Source: an uncultured Eubacteriales bacterium | Lineage (GTDB): Bacteria > Bacillota > Clostridia > Oscillospirales > Acutalibacteraceae | Length of the DNA stretch: 64,000 bases | Assembly (NCBI GenBank): GCA_910584745.1 | Contig: CAJUDG010000005.1 | Location: 124,001-188,000 of the forward strand | Reading direction: 5' to 3' | Shown here: in pieces, positions 1-9,240 of the stretch | Layout of the letters: every line of letters begins with the position of its first letter | Numbering within the stretch: position 1 is the stretch's first letter | Position numbers and translations under genes: made by a program | The notes under the pieces: generated by a model | The model's database searches: none | Told to the model about the DNA's origin: nothing | The model's input: the letters and a program-made list of their open reading frames with translations, nothing else

Positions 1-1
1 C

Positions 2-1228
2 TATAAGGGCCGCCATCCGTCGGGCCTTGACATCTACTTGTACCCAAAGGAGAACGGCTCCAGCACAAGGGCCGTGTTCGGCACCAGGTACGGCTCTATA
101 GACAACTGCTTTCAGCGCAGCGATGAGCCGGAGCCAGAGACCGTGCCCGAGGGCATAGCCCACTACCTTGAGCATAAGCTTTTTGAGAGCGAGGACGGCG
201 ACGCCTTTGCCCGCTATGCCGAGACAGGGGCCAACGCCAACGCCTTTACGGGCTTTGAGTCCACATGCTATGTGTTCTCATGCACGGACAGACTGTACGA
301 CTCCCTGCGCATACTGCTGGACTTTGTGCAGTCGCCCTACTTCACCGAGGAGACCGTTGCCAAGGAGCAGGGGATAATCGGCCAGGAGATAAAGATGTAC
401 GAGGACCTGCCGGGGTGGAGGGTGTTCTTCAACTACCTCCAGGCCATGTACCACAGGCACCCTGTGAGGGACGACGCGGCCGGGACCATCGAGAGCATAG
501 CGAAGATAACCCCGGAGTATCTTTACCGCTGCTATAATACCTTTTATAATCTGAATAACATGGCCCTGGTGCTCTCCGGGAAATTCGACGTGAACAGGGT
601 GCTTGAGGTCTGTGACGAGATGCTGAAGCCCGCCCCGCCCGTAAGGGTGAAGCGGGTGTTCCCCGAGGAGCCGGATACCGTTGTAAAGCCGTATATAGAA
701 CAGAAGCTGTCCGTTGCCATGCCGGTCTTCCAGTTCGGCTATAAAGAGAGGGTAGACGGTGCCCGCAGCGTGACGGACCTTGCAGCTATGAGCGCCCTGC
801 TGGCCATACTGGCCTCTGACGCATCCCCCATGTTCCGAAAGCTTTTGGACCAGGGGCTCATAAACGAGGCCAGCTTCAGCCGGGATTATTTCGAGGGCTC
901 CGGCTATGCCACAGTGATGTTCGGCGGGGAGTCCCGGGACCCGGAGGCGGCCGCGGCCCTTATCAAAGAGGAGGTGGCAAGGCTGCAAAGGGAGGGCATC
1001 TCTGAGGAGGACTTCCGCCTTGCCAAGCGCAGCTTGTACGGCGAGAGCATCTCCGCGTTGAACCATGCGGCGGGGGTGGCCGGCTGGGTGATAGATTTCG
1101 CCTTCAAGGGCCTGGAGCCCTTCGCGTATATCGACGCCCTGGCGGAGCTAACGCTGCCGGAGGTCCAGCGAAAGCTCGAGGTCCTTCGGGAGGACCGCAG
1201 CGTGCTGTCGGTGATACGGCCGATATAG
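2..1228 (+). CDS. M16 family zinc metallopeptidase, YmfH-like (5' end outside window)
   Basis: The reading frame is open from the first base of the window, with HPSGL at the edge, so the true start lies upstream and 408 residues are seen. The inverted zinc site HYLEH (codons from about base 161), followed by KLFE, is the M16 HxxEH motif, and the order of motifs resembles the YmfH protein of Firmicutes. M16 proteins of this pair (YmfF/YmfH) are cytoplasmic peptidase-like proteins; the partner would be expected just upstream, outside the window. It ends 26 bases before lgt. The zinc motif is directly visible; the YmfH subfamily is inferred from overall similarity. A processing peptidase of other specificity is possible. 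Confidence 0.88.
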   Translation, partial: YKGRHPSGLDIYLYPKENGSSTRAVFGTRYGSIDNCFQRSDEPEPETVPEGIAHYLEHKLFESEDGDAFARYAETGANANAFTGFESTCYVFSCTDRLYDSLRILLDFVQSPYFTEETVAKEQGIIGQEIKMYEDLPGWRVFFNYLQAMYHRHPVRDDAAGTIESIAKITPEYLYRCYNTFYNLNNMALVLSGKFDVNRVLEVCDEMLKPAPPVRVKRVFPEEPDTVVKPYIEQKLSVAMPVFQFGYKERVDGARSVTDLAAMSALLAILASDASPMFRKLLDQGLINEASFSRDYFEGSGYATVMFGGESRDPEAAAALIKEEVARLQREGISEEDFRLAKRSLYGESISALNHAAGVAGWVIDFAFKGLEPFAYIDALAELTLPEVQRKLEVLREDRSVLSVIRPI

Positions 1229-1254
1229 TCTTGGGGAAAGGATGGATCTGACAG

Positions 1255-2268
1255 GTGGAGCATATTGTTGAATTTCCCGGCCTGGGAATAAGGGTCACGG
1301 TAAACGAGGTGGCGCTGGCCCTGACAGAGAGCTACAGCATCCGCTGGTACGGGGTGATAATCGCCCTTGGGTATCTCTTGGCGGTGCTGTACGCCTGGCG
1401 GAGCGTTAAGAAGATGAACATCAGCATGGACAGGCTCATCGACGCGGTGATAGCCGGGACCATTGGCGGCATCGTCTTCGCGCGGCTGTACTATGTGGTA
1501 TTTTATTATGACAGCACAGGTCATAACAGATATTTTGAGAATCCCATTGATATCCTCAAGATACACGACGGCGGCATCGCAATATACGGCGGCGTCCTAG
1601 GGGCGCTGCTCATTGGCGGCCTTGTGGCAAAGTGGCGGGGCCTGCGGGTTCCCGCAGTGCTGGACATAGCCTGCCTGGGCTTTCTTATCGGCCAGGGAGT
1701 TGGGCGCTGGGGGAACTTTGTGAACCAGGAGTGCTTCGGCGGGCCCACGGACCTGCCCTGGGGGATGGTAAGCGACAACACAGGCGGCGTGGCCGTACAT
1801 CCCTGTTTTTTGTATGAGTCCCTCTTATGTCTTCTGGGGTTCGTGCTGCTGCACGTCTTTACGAGAAAGTACCGGCGGTATGACGGGCAGACCTTTATAC
1901 TGTACCTTATCTGGTACGGCGTGGTGCGCTTCTTCATCGAGGGTACCCGCACGGACAGCCTTGTGCTGTTCCAGGGAGGGCCGAAGGTGTCCCAGCTGGT
2001 GGCGGCCGGCTGCGTGCTGGCGGGGGTCATATTGCTCGTAGTGTTCCGCAACAGGAACGACCTCTCAGGCTGCGGCGACAGGCATGTAATGGAGTCGGTG
2101 GGGCTGATAAAATCGGAGGTGGACCCATCTTTGCGGACCAGCACGATTTTCGGAGACCTGCCGCCTTTTGAGGAGACTGCGGACAGTAAGGACGAGGAAA
2201 AGAGCGAGGAGCAGGAGAAGCCGGACGGCGCCAAGAAAAAGCACAAAAAGAAAAAGGAAAGCAGGTGA
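1255..2268 (+). CDS. lgt: Prolipoprotein diacylglyceryl transferase
   Basis: Moves diacylglycerol from phosphatidylglycerol to the lipobox cysteine of prelipoproteins in the cytoplasmic membrane, the first step of lipoprotein maturation. The N-terminal YSIRWYGVIIALG segment, several membrane helices and the Lgt signature GRWGNFVNQECFG (about residue 155) are visible. The start is GTG, with a GGGGAAAGG site about 14 bases upstream. At 337 residues it is longer than the usual 260-290, because it carries an acidic and then Lys-rich tail (KKHKKKKESR) of about 55 residues after the last helix. It is followed after 4 bases by folD. Several lipobox proteins in this window are its likely substrates. 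Confidence 0.95.
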   Translation: MEHIVEFPGLGIRVTVNEVALALTESYSIRWYGVIIALGYLLAVLYAWRSVKKMNISMDRLIDAVIAGTIGGIVFARLYYVVFYYDSTGHNRYFENPIDILKIHDGGIAIYGGVLGALLIGGLVAKWRGLRVPAVLDIACLGFLIGQGVGRWGNFVNQECFGGPTDLPWGMVSDNTGGVAVHPCFLYESLLCLLGFVLLHVFTRKYRRYDGQTFILYLIWYGVVRFFIEGTRTDSLVLFQGGPKVSQLVAAGCVLAGVILLVVFRNRNDLSGCGDRHVMESVGLIKSEVDPSLRTSTIFGDLPPFEETADSKDEEKSEEQEKPDGAKKKHKKKKESR

Positions 2269-2272
2269 AAGC

Positions 2273-3127
2273 ATGGCTCTGCGTATAGACGGAAAGGCCG
2301 TTGCGGCCAAGGTGAAGGCGAAGGCCGCCGGGGAGGCCGCCGCGCTGAAGGAGAAGGGCATCGTCCCGGGTCTTGCTGTGGTGATAGTGGGCAGCGACCC
2401 GGCATCGCGGATATATGTAAACAACAAGAAGAAGGCCTGTCAGGAGACGGGAATATACTCGGAGGAGTACGCTCTGCCGGAGGAGACCGCCCAGGAGGAG
2501 CTGCTGGCCCTTGTAGAGCGGCTGAATAAGGAGCCCAAGATAAGCGGCATACTTGTACAGTCCCCACTGCCGGAGGGGCTGGACGAGTCCGCGCTGGTAG
2601 AGGCCATAGACCCCCAAAAGGACGTGGACGCATTCCATCCCTATAACGTGGGCAAGCTCATGCAGGGCAGGCAGATCTTTCTGCCGTGCACCCCTGCCGG
2701 GGTCATCGAGCTGCTGCGCTCCGCGGGAGTTGAGATAGCCGGAAAGGACTGTGTGGTCATCGGCCGCAGCGATATCGTGGGCAAGCCCATGGCCATGCTC
2801 CTTATGCAGAATAATGGCACGGTCACCGTCTGCCACAGCAGGACCAAGGGTCTCCCCGACATCTGCCGCAGGGCGGATATCCTGGTATCAGCGGTGGGCA
2901 AGGCGGGCTTTGTCACAGGGGACATGATAAAGCCCGGCGCGGCGGTGATAGACGTGGGCATGAACCGGGACGAAAACGGCAAGCTCTGCGGCGACGTGGT
3001 GTTTGACGAGGCCGAAAAGCTGGCCGGGTGCATAACCCCCGTTCCCGGCGGGGTTGGGCCGATGACCATCGCCATGCTTATGCAGAACACCGTCACCGCG
3101 GCAAAGCTGCAAAACGGCATAGCCTGA
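2273..3127 (+). CDS. folD: Bifunctional methylenetetrahydrofolate dehydrogenase/cyclohydrolase
   Basis: Interconverts 5,10-methylene-, methenyl- and 10-formyl-tetrahydrofolate in the cytoplasm using NADP. It contains the substrate-side motif VQSPLPEGLD, the Rossmann segment VVIGRSDIVGKP and the C-terminal signature GGVGPMTIAML. The ATG at 2273 gives MALRIDGK, the usual FolD start and the normal length of 284 residues; an in-frame ATG at 2168 lies inside lgt and is rejected. The RBS GCAGGTGAAAG overlaps the end of lgt, so the two are probably translationally coupled. Confidence 0.97.
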   Translation: MALRIDGKAVAAKVKAKAAGEAAALKEKGIVPGLAVVIVGSDPASRIYVNNKKKACQETGIYSEEYALPEETAQEELLALVERLNKEPKISGILVQSPLPEGLDESALVEAIDPQKDVDAFHPYNVGKLMQGRQIFLPCTPAGVIELLRSAGVEIAGKDCVVIGRSDIVGKPMAMLLMQNNGTVTVCHSRTKGLPDICRRADILVSAVGKAGFVTGDMIKPGAAVIDVGMNRDENGKLCGDVVFDEAEKLAGCITPVPGGVGPMTIAMLMQNTVTAAKLQNGIA

Positions 3128-3177
3128 AACTAAAGGGAAAGGAGCGGCCGGACGTCCCCGGACCGTGTGGCGCAGAT

Positions 3178-5067
3178 ATGGGCAAAATTCTGGAAAATAT
3201 CCGCTCGCCCCAGGACCTCCGGCAGCTGGACCGCCGGGAGCTTGAGACGCTGTGCGAGGAGATGCGGGAGGCTATCATCCAAACGGTGTCCGACAACGGC
3301 GGACATCTGGCCTCGAACCTGGGGGTGGTGGAGCTGACCGTGGCCCTCTGTCTGGCCTTTTCGCCGCCCAGGGACTCCATCGTCTGGGACGTGGGCCACC
3401 AGAGCTATCCCTATAAGCTTCTCACCGGGCGCTATCCGGAGTTCTCCACCCTGCGCCGAGAGGGGGGGCTCTCAGGTTTTCCCAACCGGGAGGAGAGCCT
3501 CTGCGACCGCTTTACCAGCGGCCACAGCAGCGCATCCATTTCTTCGGCCCTGGGCCTTTCCGAAGCCTGCCGTCTGCAAGGGGACGACAGCCACGTGGTG
3601 GCCGTTATCGGCGACGGGGCCCTTACGGGAGGGCTGGCCTTTGAGGGGCTGAATAACGCCGGGCAGTTCCGGCGGAACCTCATCGTCATACTCAACGATA
3701 ATACCATGTCCATCTCGAAGAATGTGGGTTCGCTGGCGAGATACCTGACATATATGCGCACAAAGCCCGGCTATATAAAGGCAAAAAGCAGCGTTGAGGA
3801 CGCCCTGGGCCGCGTACCCCTGGTGGGAAAGCCCATAGCGAGGCTCATGCGCCGGGCAAAGAGCAATATCAAAAAGCTGCTCTATAACTCCACAATCTTC
3901 AGCGACCTGGGATTTGCATATTACGGCCCCTTCGACGGCCACAATATAAAGGAGCTCTCAGAGACCCTTGAGGCCGCGAAGCTTCTGAAAAAGCCGGTGC
4001 TTATCCATGTGCGCACCTATAAGGGCAAGGGCTATCAGTACGCTGAGCAGTCGCCGACCCTATACCACGGCATATCCGGCTTTAACGTGGATACCGGCGA
4101 CACCGGGGAGAAGGCCCAGACCTTTTCCGACGTGTTTGGACAGACCCTGTGCGGGCTTGCGGAGAAGGATGGGAGGATCTGCGCCATTACCGCCGCCATG
4201 GCCGAGGGCACTGGGCTTGCGGACTTCCGCCAGCAGTTCAGAAGCCGCTTTTACGATGTGGGCATCGCGGAGGAGCACGCCGTGACCTTTGCCGGAGGGC
4301 TGGCGGCGGGCGGTATGCTGCCGGTGTTCGCAGTATACTCCACCTTCCTACAGCGGGGCTATGACCAGCTTATCCACGACGTTGCCCTACAGAAGACCAA
4401 GATCCTACTAGCCATAGACCGGGCCGGTATCGTGGGGGAGGACGGCATGACACACCAGGGGCTGTTCGACGTGGCCTTCCTTCGGACTGTGCCGGGGGTG
4501 ACCCTCTACTCACCGGCCTACTTTGAGGAGCTCAGAGAGCAGATGGCGCACCTGGCGGAGAAGGGGGAGGGCCTTTGCGCCCTGCGCTATCCCCGGGGAA
4601 GGGAGCTGTATAAGCCCGCGTACTTCCACAGCGGCACAGAGCCCTATTCTGTGTATGGCAGCCCCGGGGCTGAGATATGTATAGTCACCTATGGCAGGCT
4701 GTTCTCCTTTGCCGCCGAGGCCGTGAACAAGCTTCGGGCCCGGGGCATGGGAGTGAAGCTGCTAAAGTTAAACCGGGTGATACCGATAGATACCGGCGCG
4801 GTCAGGGAAGCCGTCGGCTGCCGCCGGGTGTTCTTCTTCGAGGAGGGCATACGCCAGGGGGGAGCGGGCGAGAACTTCGCCAGCCTGCTATTGGAGGAGG
4901 GCTTTGCCGGGCAGTACGTGCTGCGGGCCATAGACAGGCCCTTTGTGAAGCACGCGCCCATGTTCCGGGCCCTGGAGCAGCTTGGCCTGAACGCGGAGGG
5001 CATACAGAGGACGGTGCTGGAGCACTGCAGGGAGGAGGGAGACGAGCTTGCCGAAAAAGAGGCTTGA
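3178..5067 (+). CDS. dxs: 1-deoxy-D-xylulose-5-phosphate synthase
   Basis: Condenses pyruvate and glyceraldehyde 3-phosphate to DXP, the first step of the MEP isoprenoid pathway. The thiamine diphosphate site GDGALTGGLAFEGLNNA (about residue 150), the transketolase pyrimidine-domain segment GIAEEHAVTFAGG and the C-terminal transketolase domain are present. The ATG at 3178 gives MGKILENI and a normal 629 residues; an in-frame ATG at 3028 lies inside folD and is rejected. The purine-rich GGGAAAGGAG is about 30 bases upstream, so initiation may be modest. The 3' end overlaps tlyA by 20 bases, a common dxs-tlyA arrangement in Firmicutes. Confidence 0.97.
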   Translation: MGKILENIRSPQDLRQLDRRELETLCEEMREAIIQTVSDNGGHLASNLGVVELTVALCLAFSPPRDSIVWDVGHQSYPYKLLTGRYPEFSTLRREGGLSGFPNREESLCDRFTSGHSSASISSALGLSEACRLQGDDSHVVAVIGDGALTGGLAFEGLNNAGQFRRNLIVILNDNTMSISKNVGSLARYLTYMRTKPGYIKAKSSVEDALGRVPLVGKPIARLMRRAKSNIKKLLYNSTIFSDLGFAYYGPFDGHNIKELSETLEAAKLLKKPVLIHVRTYKGKGYQYAEQSPTLYHGISGFNVDTGDTGEKAQTFSDVFGQTLCGLAEKDGRICAITAAMAEGTGLADFRQQFRSRFYDVGIAEEHAVTFAGGLAAGGMLPVFAVYSTFLQRGYDQLIHDVALQKTKILLAIDRAGIVGEDGMTHQGLFDVAFLRTVPGVTLYSPAYFEELREQMAHLAEKGEGLCALRYPRGRELYKPAYFHSGTEPYSVYGSPGAEICIVTYGRLFSFAAEAVNKLRARGMGVKLLKLNRVIPIDTGAVREAVGCRRVFFFEEGIRQGGAGENFASLLLEEGFAGQYVLRAIDRPFVKHAPMFRALEQLGLNAEGIQRTVLEHCREEGDELAEKEA

Positions 5068-5872
5068 CCTGTTGGTCCTGGACCGGGGCCTTGCCCCCAG
5101 CCGGGAACGGGCGAAGGCGCTCATTATGGCCGGGGACATATATGTGGACAACCAGAAGGCCGACAAGCCCGGGGACCTCTACCCGGAGGGGGCCAGCGTC
5201 GAGTGCCGCAGCGGCGGGCTGAGATATGTCAGCCGGGGCGGGCTTAAGCTTGAGAAGGCCATGGATGTGTTCGGGCTGGAGCTATCTGGGCTCACCTGCA
5301 TGGACGTGGGGGCATCTACTGGCGGGTTTACGGACTGTATGCTGCAAAACGGGGCGGAAAAGGTGTATTCCATCGACGTGGGCTACGGCCAGCTTGCCTG
5401 GCAGCTGCGCAACGACCCCCGGGTTGTGAACCTGGAGCGCACCAACGCCCGCTACCTGTCCAGAGAGCAGGTGCCGGAGGATATCGGTTTCTTTTCGGTG
5501 GACGTGTCGTTTATATCCCTTGCCCTGGTCCTTCCGGCCATACGTGCCCTGCTTTCGGAGAACGGCCGGGGGGTATGCCTGATAAAGCCCCAGTTCGAGG
5601 CGGGCCGGGAGAAGGTGGGGAAGAAGGGCGTTGTCCGGGACCCTGCGGTGCATGTGGAGGTCATTGATAAGATAACCGGTTTCGCCCTTGATAACGGCTT
5701 CTCCGTGCTGGGCCTGGACTTCTCACCGGTGAAGGGGCCGGAGGGGAACATCGAGTATCTGATCCTCTTGGAGCGCTCTGATTCGCCTGCGCTCTCTGAG
5801 AGCGTGCCAAAGGCGGAGGAGGTCGTGGCGGCGTCCCACGCCAGCCTGGATAAGCGGGGTGGGACCCCATGA
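5048..5872 (+). CDS. tlyA: TlyA/YqxC-type rRNA 2'-O-methyltransferase
   Basis: An N-terminal S4 RNA-binding domain (KKRLDLLVLDRGLAPSRE, residues 3-20) is followed by an RrmJ-like SAM methyltransferase domain with MDVGASTGGFTDC (about residue 82), SVDVSFISLAL and CLIKPQFEAGRE, matching the K-D-K-E catalytic arrangement. The family methylates ribose in rRNA; mycobacterial TlyA acts on 16S and 23S rRNA, and the exact target here is inferred. The start is TTG at 5048, with the RBS GGGAGGAGGGAG 6-7 bases upstream, inside dxs. The stop overlaps nadK by 4 bases (ATGA). Confidence 0.92.
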   Translation: MPKKRLDLLVLDRGLAPSRERAKALIMAGDIYVDNQKADKPGDLYPEGASVECRSGGLRYVSRGGLKLEKAMDVFGLELSGLTCMDVGASTGGFTDCMLQNGAEKVYSIDVGYGQLAWQLRNDPRVVNLERTNARYLSREQVPEDIGFFSVDVSFISLALVLPAIRALLSENGRGVCLIKPQFEAGREKVGKKGVVRDPAVHVEVIDKITGFALDNGFSVLGLDFSPVKGPEGNIEYLILLERSDSPALSESVPKAEEVVAASHASLDKRGGTP

Positions 5873-6702
5873 AGATAGCCATAGCCCCGAACCCCGCAAA
5901 AAAGCAGGCCCCCACCCTTGCCGGAGAGGCCACAAGGGTGCTGAGCGCCGCCGGCTGCGAGACCGTTTCCATAGCCGGGATGTACGAGGACCAGGAGCAG
6001 CGGGCTGGGGCCGCGAAGCTTTTGCGGGGCTGCGACATGCTGCTGGCCGTGGGCGGGGACGGCACCATAATCAGCGCGGCGAAGCTGGCGGCGGAGCTGA
6101 ACCTGCCCCTTTTGGGCCTGAATGCCGGAAAGCTGGGCTTTACCGCCGGGCTGGAGCCCGGGCAGCTGCACCTGCTTTCAAAGCTCGTAAAGGGCCGCTG
6201 GCGCGAGGAGCGCCGGATGATGCTGGAGGTCTCTCTGTACTCGGATGAGGACCAGCGCAGGTTTTACGCTCTTAACGACGCGGTGGTGTCTGCGGAGCTT
6301 GCCAAGATAGTGGAGTACAGGATGGCCATTGACGGCAACTCCAGCTATCTGTACCGGGCCGACGGCTTTCTTGTGGCCACTCCCACCGGCTCTACGGCCT
6401 ACTCTCTTTCAGCCGGGGGGCCCGTGGTGGAGCCCACCCTGGACTGCATGATATACACGCCCATCTGCCCGCACTCCCTCTTTAACCGCAGTGTGGCCTT
6501 TGCCCCGGACACCCGGCTGGTGGTGGACATACCCCGCAACCGCGGCAGGCTTTTTCTGACAGTGGACGGCGCGGAGCCGGTAGAGCTGCGGGCAGGGGAC
6601 AGGCTAATCTTCACCCGAGCCAGGCGCTATGCCCGGTTCATAAAGCTTACAAACAACAGCTTTTACGATATACTGAACCAAAAGCTGCTGGAAAATCAAT
6701 AG
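5869..6702 (+). CDS. nadK: NAD kinase
   Basis: Phosphorylates NAD to NADP with ATP or polyphosphate. It shows the family motif GGDGT (about residue 63), NAGKLGFTAG, the NDAVV segment and the second nucleotide-site motif TPTGSTAYSLSAGGP. The length of 277 residues is typical. ATG at 5869 overlaps the tlyA stop in an ATGA junction, so translation is probably coupled. It is followed by a 37-base gap and argR. Confidence 0.95.
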   Translation: MKIAIAPNPAKKQAPTLAGEATRVLSAAGCETVSIAGMYEDQEQRAGAAKLLRGCDMLLAVGGDGTIISAAKLAAELNLPLLGLNAGKLGFTAGLEPGQLHLLSKLVKGRWREERRMMLEVSLYSDEDQRRFYALNDAVVSAELAKIVEYRMAIDGNSSYLYRADGFLVATPTGSTAYSLSAGGPVVEPTLDCMIYTPICPHSLFNRSVAFAPDTRLVVDIPRNRGRLFLTVDGAEPVELRAGDRLIFTRARRYARFIKLTNNSFYDILNQKLLENQ

Positions 6703-6739
6703 ATAAGGCTGAAATTATATCTGCCGGAAAGGACCCAGA

Positions 6740-7186
6740 ATGAAGACCCGTCGACACGCAAAGATTTTAGAGCTGATACGAGAGCACGACATAGAGACCC
6801 AGGACGAGCTTCTGCGCCATCTGCGCGAGGCCGGTTTCGACGTGACTCAGGCCACAGTTTCCCGGGACATAAAGGAGCTGCGCCTGATAAAGACCCTGTC
6901 CGGCAGCGGCAGGTACAAATACTCCACCGGCAGCGACGGCAGCGCGGACATGTCCTCAAAGTTCCACTCGCTGTTCACCGACAGCGCGCTCTCGGTGGAC
7001 TATGCCATGAACATGCTGGTGATAAAGTGCATGAACGGCATGGCCCAGGCGGTCTGCGCCTCTATGGACGCCATGTACTGGAAGGACTTTGTGGGCACCC
7101 TTGCCGGGGAGGACACCATCCTGGTGGTCTGCCGCACCGAGGCCGCCGCCAGGGAGGCCATGGAGGAGCTTCAAAAGCTCATATGA
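6740..7186 (+). CDS. argR: Arginine repressor ArgR/AhrC
   Basis: The N-terminal winged helix carries QATVSRDIKELRLIK (residues 38-52), the ArgR DNA-recognition segment. The C-terminal oligomerisation and arginine-binding domain has GTLAGEDTILVV; the usual motif is GTIAGDDT, so the first of two arginine-contacting aspartates is Glu here. Length of 148 residues is standard. The RBS GGAAAGGAC precedes the ATG. The position between nadK and recN is a conserved Firmicute order, where ArgR regulates arginine synthesis and catabolism through ARG boxes. Confidence 0.95.
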   Translation: MKTRRHAKILELIREHDIETQDELLRHLREAGFDVTQATVSRDIKELRLIKTLSGSGRYKYSTGSDGSADMSSKFHSLFTDSALSVDYAMNMLVIKCMNGMAQAVCASMDAMYWKDFVGTLAGEDTILVVCRTEAAAREAMEELQKLI

Positions 7187-7220
7187 TCATCAAAAGCGCA
7201 GGAACAGGAGGCTTTCGCAC

Positions 7221-8879
7221 GTGCTTTCAGAGCTGTTTATAAACAATATCGCCGTTATAGAGCGGGCCTCCATCGATCTGGAGCCCGGCTTTACGGTGCT
7301 GACCGGCGAGACCGGCGCGGGCAAATCCATGATAATCGACGCCATCCACGCCGTGCTGGGAGAGCGCACCTCCAAGGAGCTGGTGCGCACAGGTGAGTCG
7401 TCCGCGTCGGTGTCCGCAATGTTCACCGGGCTGTCTGAGGACGCTTTAGCCATTCTGGACGGCATGTCCGTGCCCAGGGAGGAGGACGGCTCCCTGCTGA
7501 TACAGCGGGATATAAGGCTGGAGGGCAAGTCCGCCTGCAAGCTAAATGGGGCCCCGGCCACGGTCACCATGCTAAAGAGCATCGCCCCAAGGCTTGTGGG
7601 CATACACGGTCAGCACGAGAGCTACGAGCTGCTGTCGCCGGAGCTGCATATGACGTATATTGACAGCTTCGGTAAACTGGAAACTCTGCTGGAAAAGTAC
7701 CGGCAGAGCTATAAGCGGCTGCGGGAATTACAGCGGCAGCTGCGCGACTTGAACACGGACGAGAATGAGAAGAGCCGCAGAATGGACCTTCTGCGCTATC
7801 AGATAGAGGAACTTGAGGGGGCAAGCATCACCCCCGGCGAGCGGGAGAGCCTTACGGAAAGCCGGGACATCGCCAGGAACTCCGAGCGCATCTCCTCGGC
7901 CATCGAGGTGGTAAAGGGTCTGCTCTCCGGGGACGAGGAGCGCGGGGGGATACTCTCCGACGTGTCCGCCGCCGCCGGGGAGCTGGAGCGGATATCGGGG
8001 TACATGTCCCAGCTTGAGGAGCCGGTGCAGAAGCTCAGAGAGGCGGGCTTTCTCTTGGAGGATGCGGATATGGCCCTTCAAAGCCTGTCGGTGGATTTCG
8101 ACCCCGCTGCTCTGGATGAGATAGAGGAGCGGCTGGACCTTTTGTACCGGCTGGGCCTTAAGTATGGCGAGAGCGAGGAGCAGATGCTGCAATATTTAGC
8201 GGACTGTCAGGAGGAGCTTCACAAGATAGAGTTCTCCGACGAGGAGAAGGAGCGCCTTGCCGCAGAATATGAGCAGGAGAAGCAGAACGCCATTGCCCTC
8301 GCCAAGGAGCTCTCAGCAAAGCGCCGGGCCGCCGGTGAGCGCTTTACGAAGCAGGTGAAATCAGAGCTTGCGTTTTTGAATATGCCGGGGGTGGAGTTCG
8401 TCACCCAGATCGAGAGGGTGCCCCTTACGCCCACCGGCTGCGACAAACTGCAATTCCTGGTCTCGGCCAATAAGGGCGAACCGCCGAAGCCACTGTCGAA
8501 GATAGCCTCGGGTGGCGAGCTGTCGCGCATCATGCTGGCGGTAAAGACGGTGCTTTCCGGCCGGGATAAGATAGACACCCTTATCTTCGACGAGGTGGAC
8601 GCGGGGGTCAGCGGCGCGGCGGCCAATCGTATCGGGGAGAAGCTAAAAGAGGTCAGCGAGAACCGCCAGGTGCTGTGTATCACACATCTGGCCCAGATAG
8701 CCGCTATGGCCGACCACCATTTACGCATTAGCAAGCACGTGGAGAAGGGCCGCACCTACACCCAGGTGGAGCCCCTGGACCTGGAGGGCCGCAAGCGGGA
8801 GCTGGCCCGGATAATCGGCGGCGAGGAGATAACCAAGCTGCAGTTGGATATGGCCGGGGAAATGCTGAAAAGGGCTTGA
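7221..8879 (+). CDS. recN: DNA repair ATPase RecN
   Basis: SMC-like ATPase acting in recombinational double-strand break repair. The Walker A motif GETGAGKS (about residue 30), the GIHGQHE segment, a central coiled coil (about 160-370), the ABC signature GGELSRIMLA and Walker B LIFDEVDAGVSG are all present. The start is GTG at 7221, preceded by an excellent AGGAGG 9 bases upstream, giving MLSELFINNIAV and 552 residues; a longer in-frame version would begin inside argR. The final stop codon overlaps the -35 hexamer of the following T-box promoter. Confidence 0.96.
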   Translation: MLSELFINNIAVIERASIDLEPGFTVLTGETGAGKSMIIDAIHAVLGERTSKELVRTGESSASVSAMFTGLSEDALAILDGMSVPREEDGSLLIQRDIRLEGKSACKLNGAPATVTMLKSIAPRLVGIHGQHESYELLSPELHMTYIDSFGKLETLLEKYRQSYKRLRELQRQLRDLNTDENEKSRRMDLLRYQIEELEGASITPGERESLTESRDIARNSERISSAIEVVKGLLSGDEERGGILSDVSAAAGELERISGYMSQLEEPVQKLREAGFLLEDADMALQSLSVDFDPAALDEIEERLDLLYRLGLKYGESEEQMLQYLADCQEELHKIEFSDEEKERLAAEYEQEKQNAIALAKELSAKRRAAGERFTKQVKSELAFLNMPGVEFVTQIERVPLTPTGCDKLQFLVSANKGEPPKPLSKIASGGELSRIMLAVKTVLSGRDKIDTLIFDEVDAGVSGAAANRIGEKLKEVSENRQVLCITHLAQIAAMADHHLRISKHVEKGRTYTQVEPLDLEGRKRELARIIGGEEITKLQLDMAGEMLKRA

Positions 8880-8904
8880 CAAACCGGGAAATATAGGTTA
8901 GAAT
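8876..8904 (+). promoter_or_regulatory. Sigma-A promoter of the tyrS T-box transcript
   Basis: TTGACA (8876-8881), a 17-base spacer and TAGAAT (8899-8904) form a near-consensus housekeeping promoter. Its -35 box overlaps the recN stop codon. Transcription would begin near 8911, just ahead of the T-box leader. Confidence 0.85.
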
Positions 8905-8910
8905 AGCGCT

Positions 8911-9217
8911 AATGGCTGTGACGGAAATATGTAGGCGCCGCTCTATATGGCAAAGAGAGCCCGCGGTTGGTGTAAGCGGGAGCATGGCGGCGCTGAAGAT
9001 ACCTTCCCGAGCCGCCCTCCGGAACGCAAAAGTAGGGAAGGCCGCGCGGCGCGCGTTACAGCGCCAGGGTATAATAGCTTTTGGTGCTGCCGTGCCTCAA
9101 GCTGTCGTACCTGTCGAGACCGGGGCTGCGAGGTCCCGGTGAACTGAGGTGGTACCGCGACGATGCTCGCCCTCTGTAAAGCTATGCCGGCGCATGGGCT
9201 TTTACAGAGGGCTTTTT
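8911..9217 (+). promoter_or_regulatory. T-box riboswitch leader, tyrosine specifier
   Basis: The T-box sequence GAGGTGGTACCGCG (9146-9159) matches the consensus AGGGTGGNACCGCG. Upstream stem I features include AGAGAG followed by GGTTGGTGTAAG. The triplet TAC at 9000-9002, in GAAGATACCTTCC, sits where the specifier loop should be and codes for tyrosine, which agrees with tyrS downstream. The terminator has a perfect 12-bp stem (GCCCTCTGTAAA 9169-9180 with 9201-9212) followed by TTTTT. Uncharged tRNA-Tyr should stabilise the antiterminator and allow transcription of the GNAT gene and tyrS. Confidence 0.93.
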
Positions 9218-9240
9218 GCGTCTGGCGGGAAGGTGATGAT

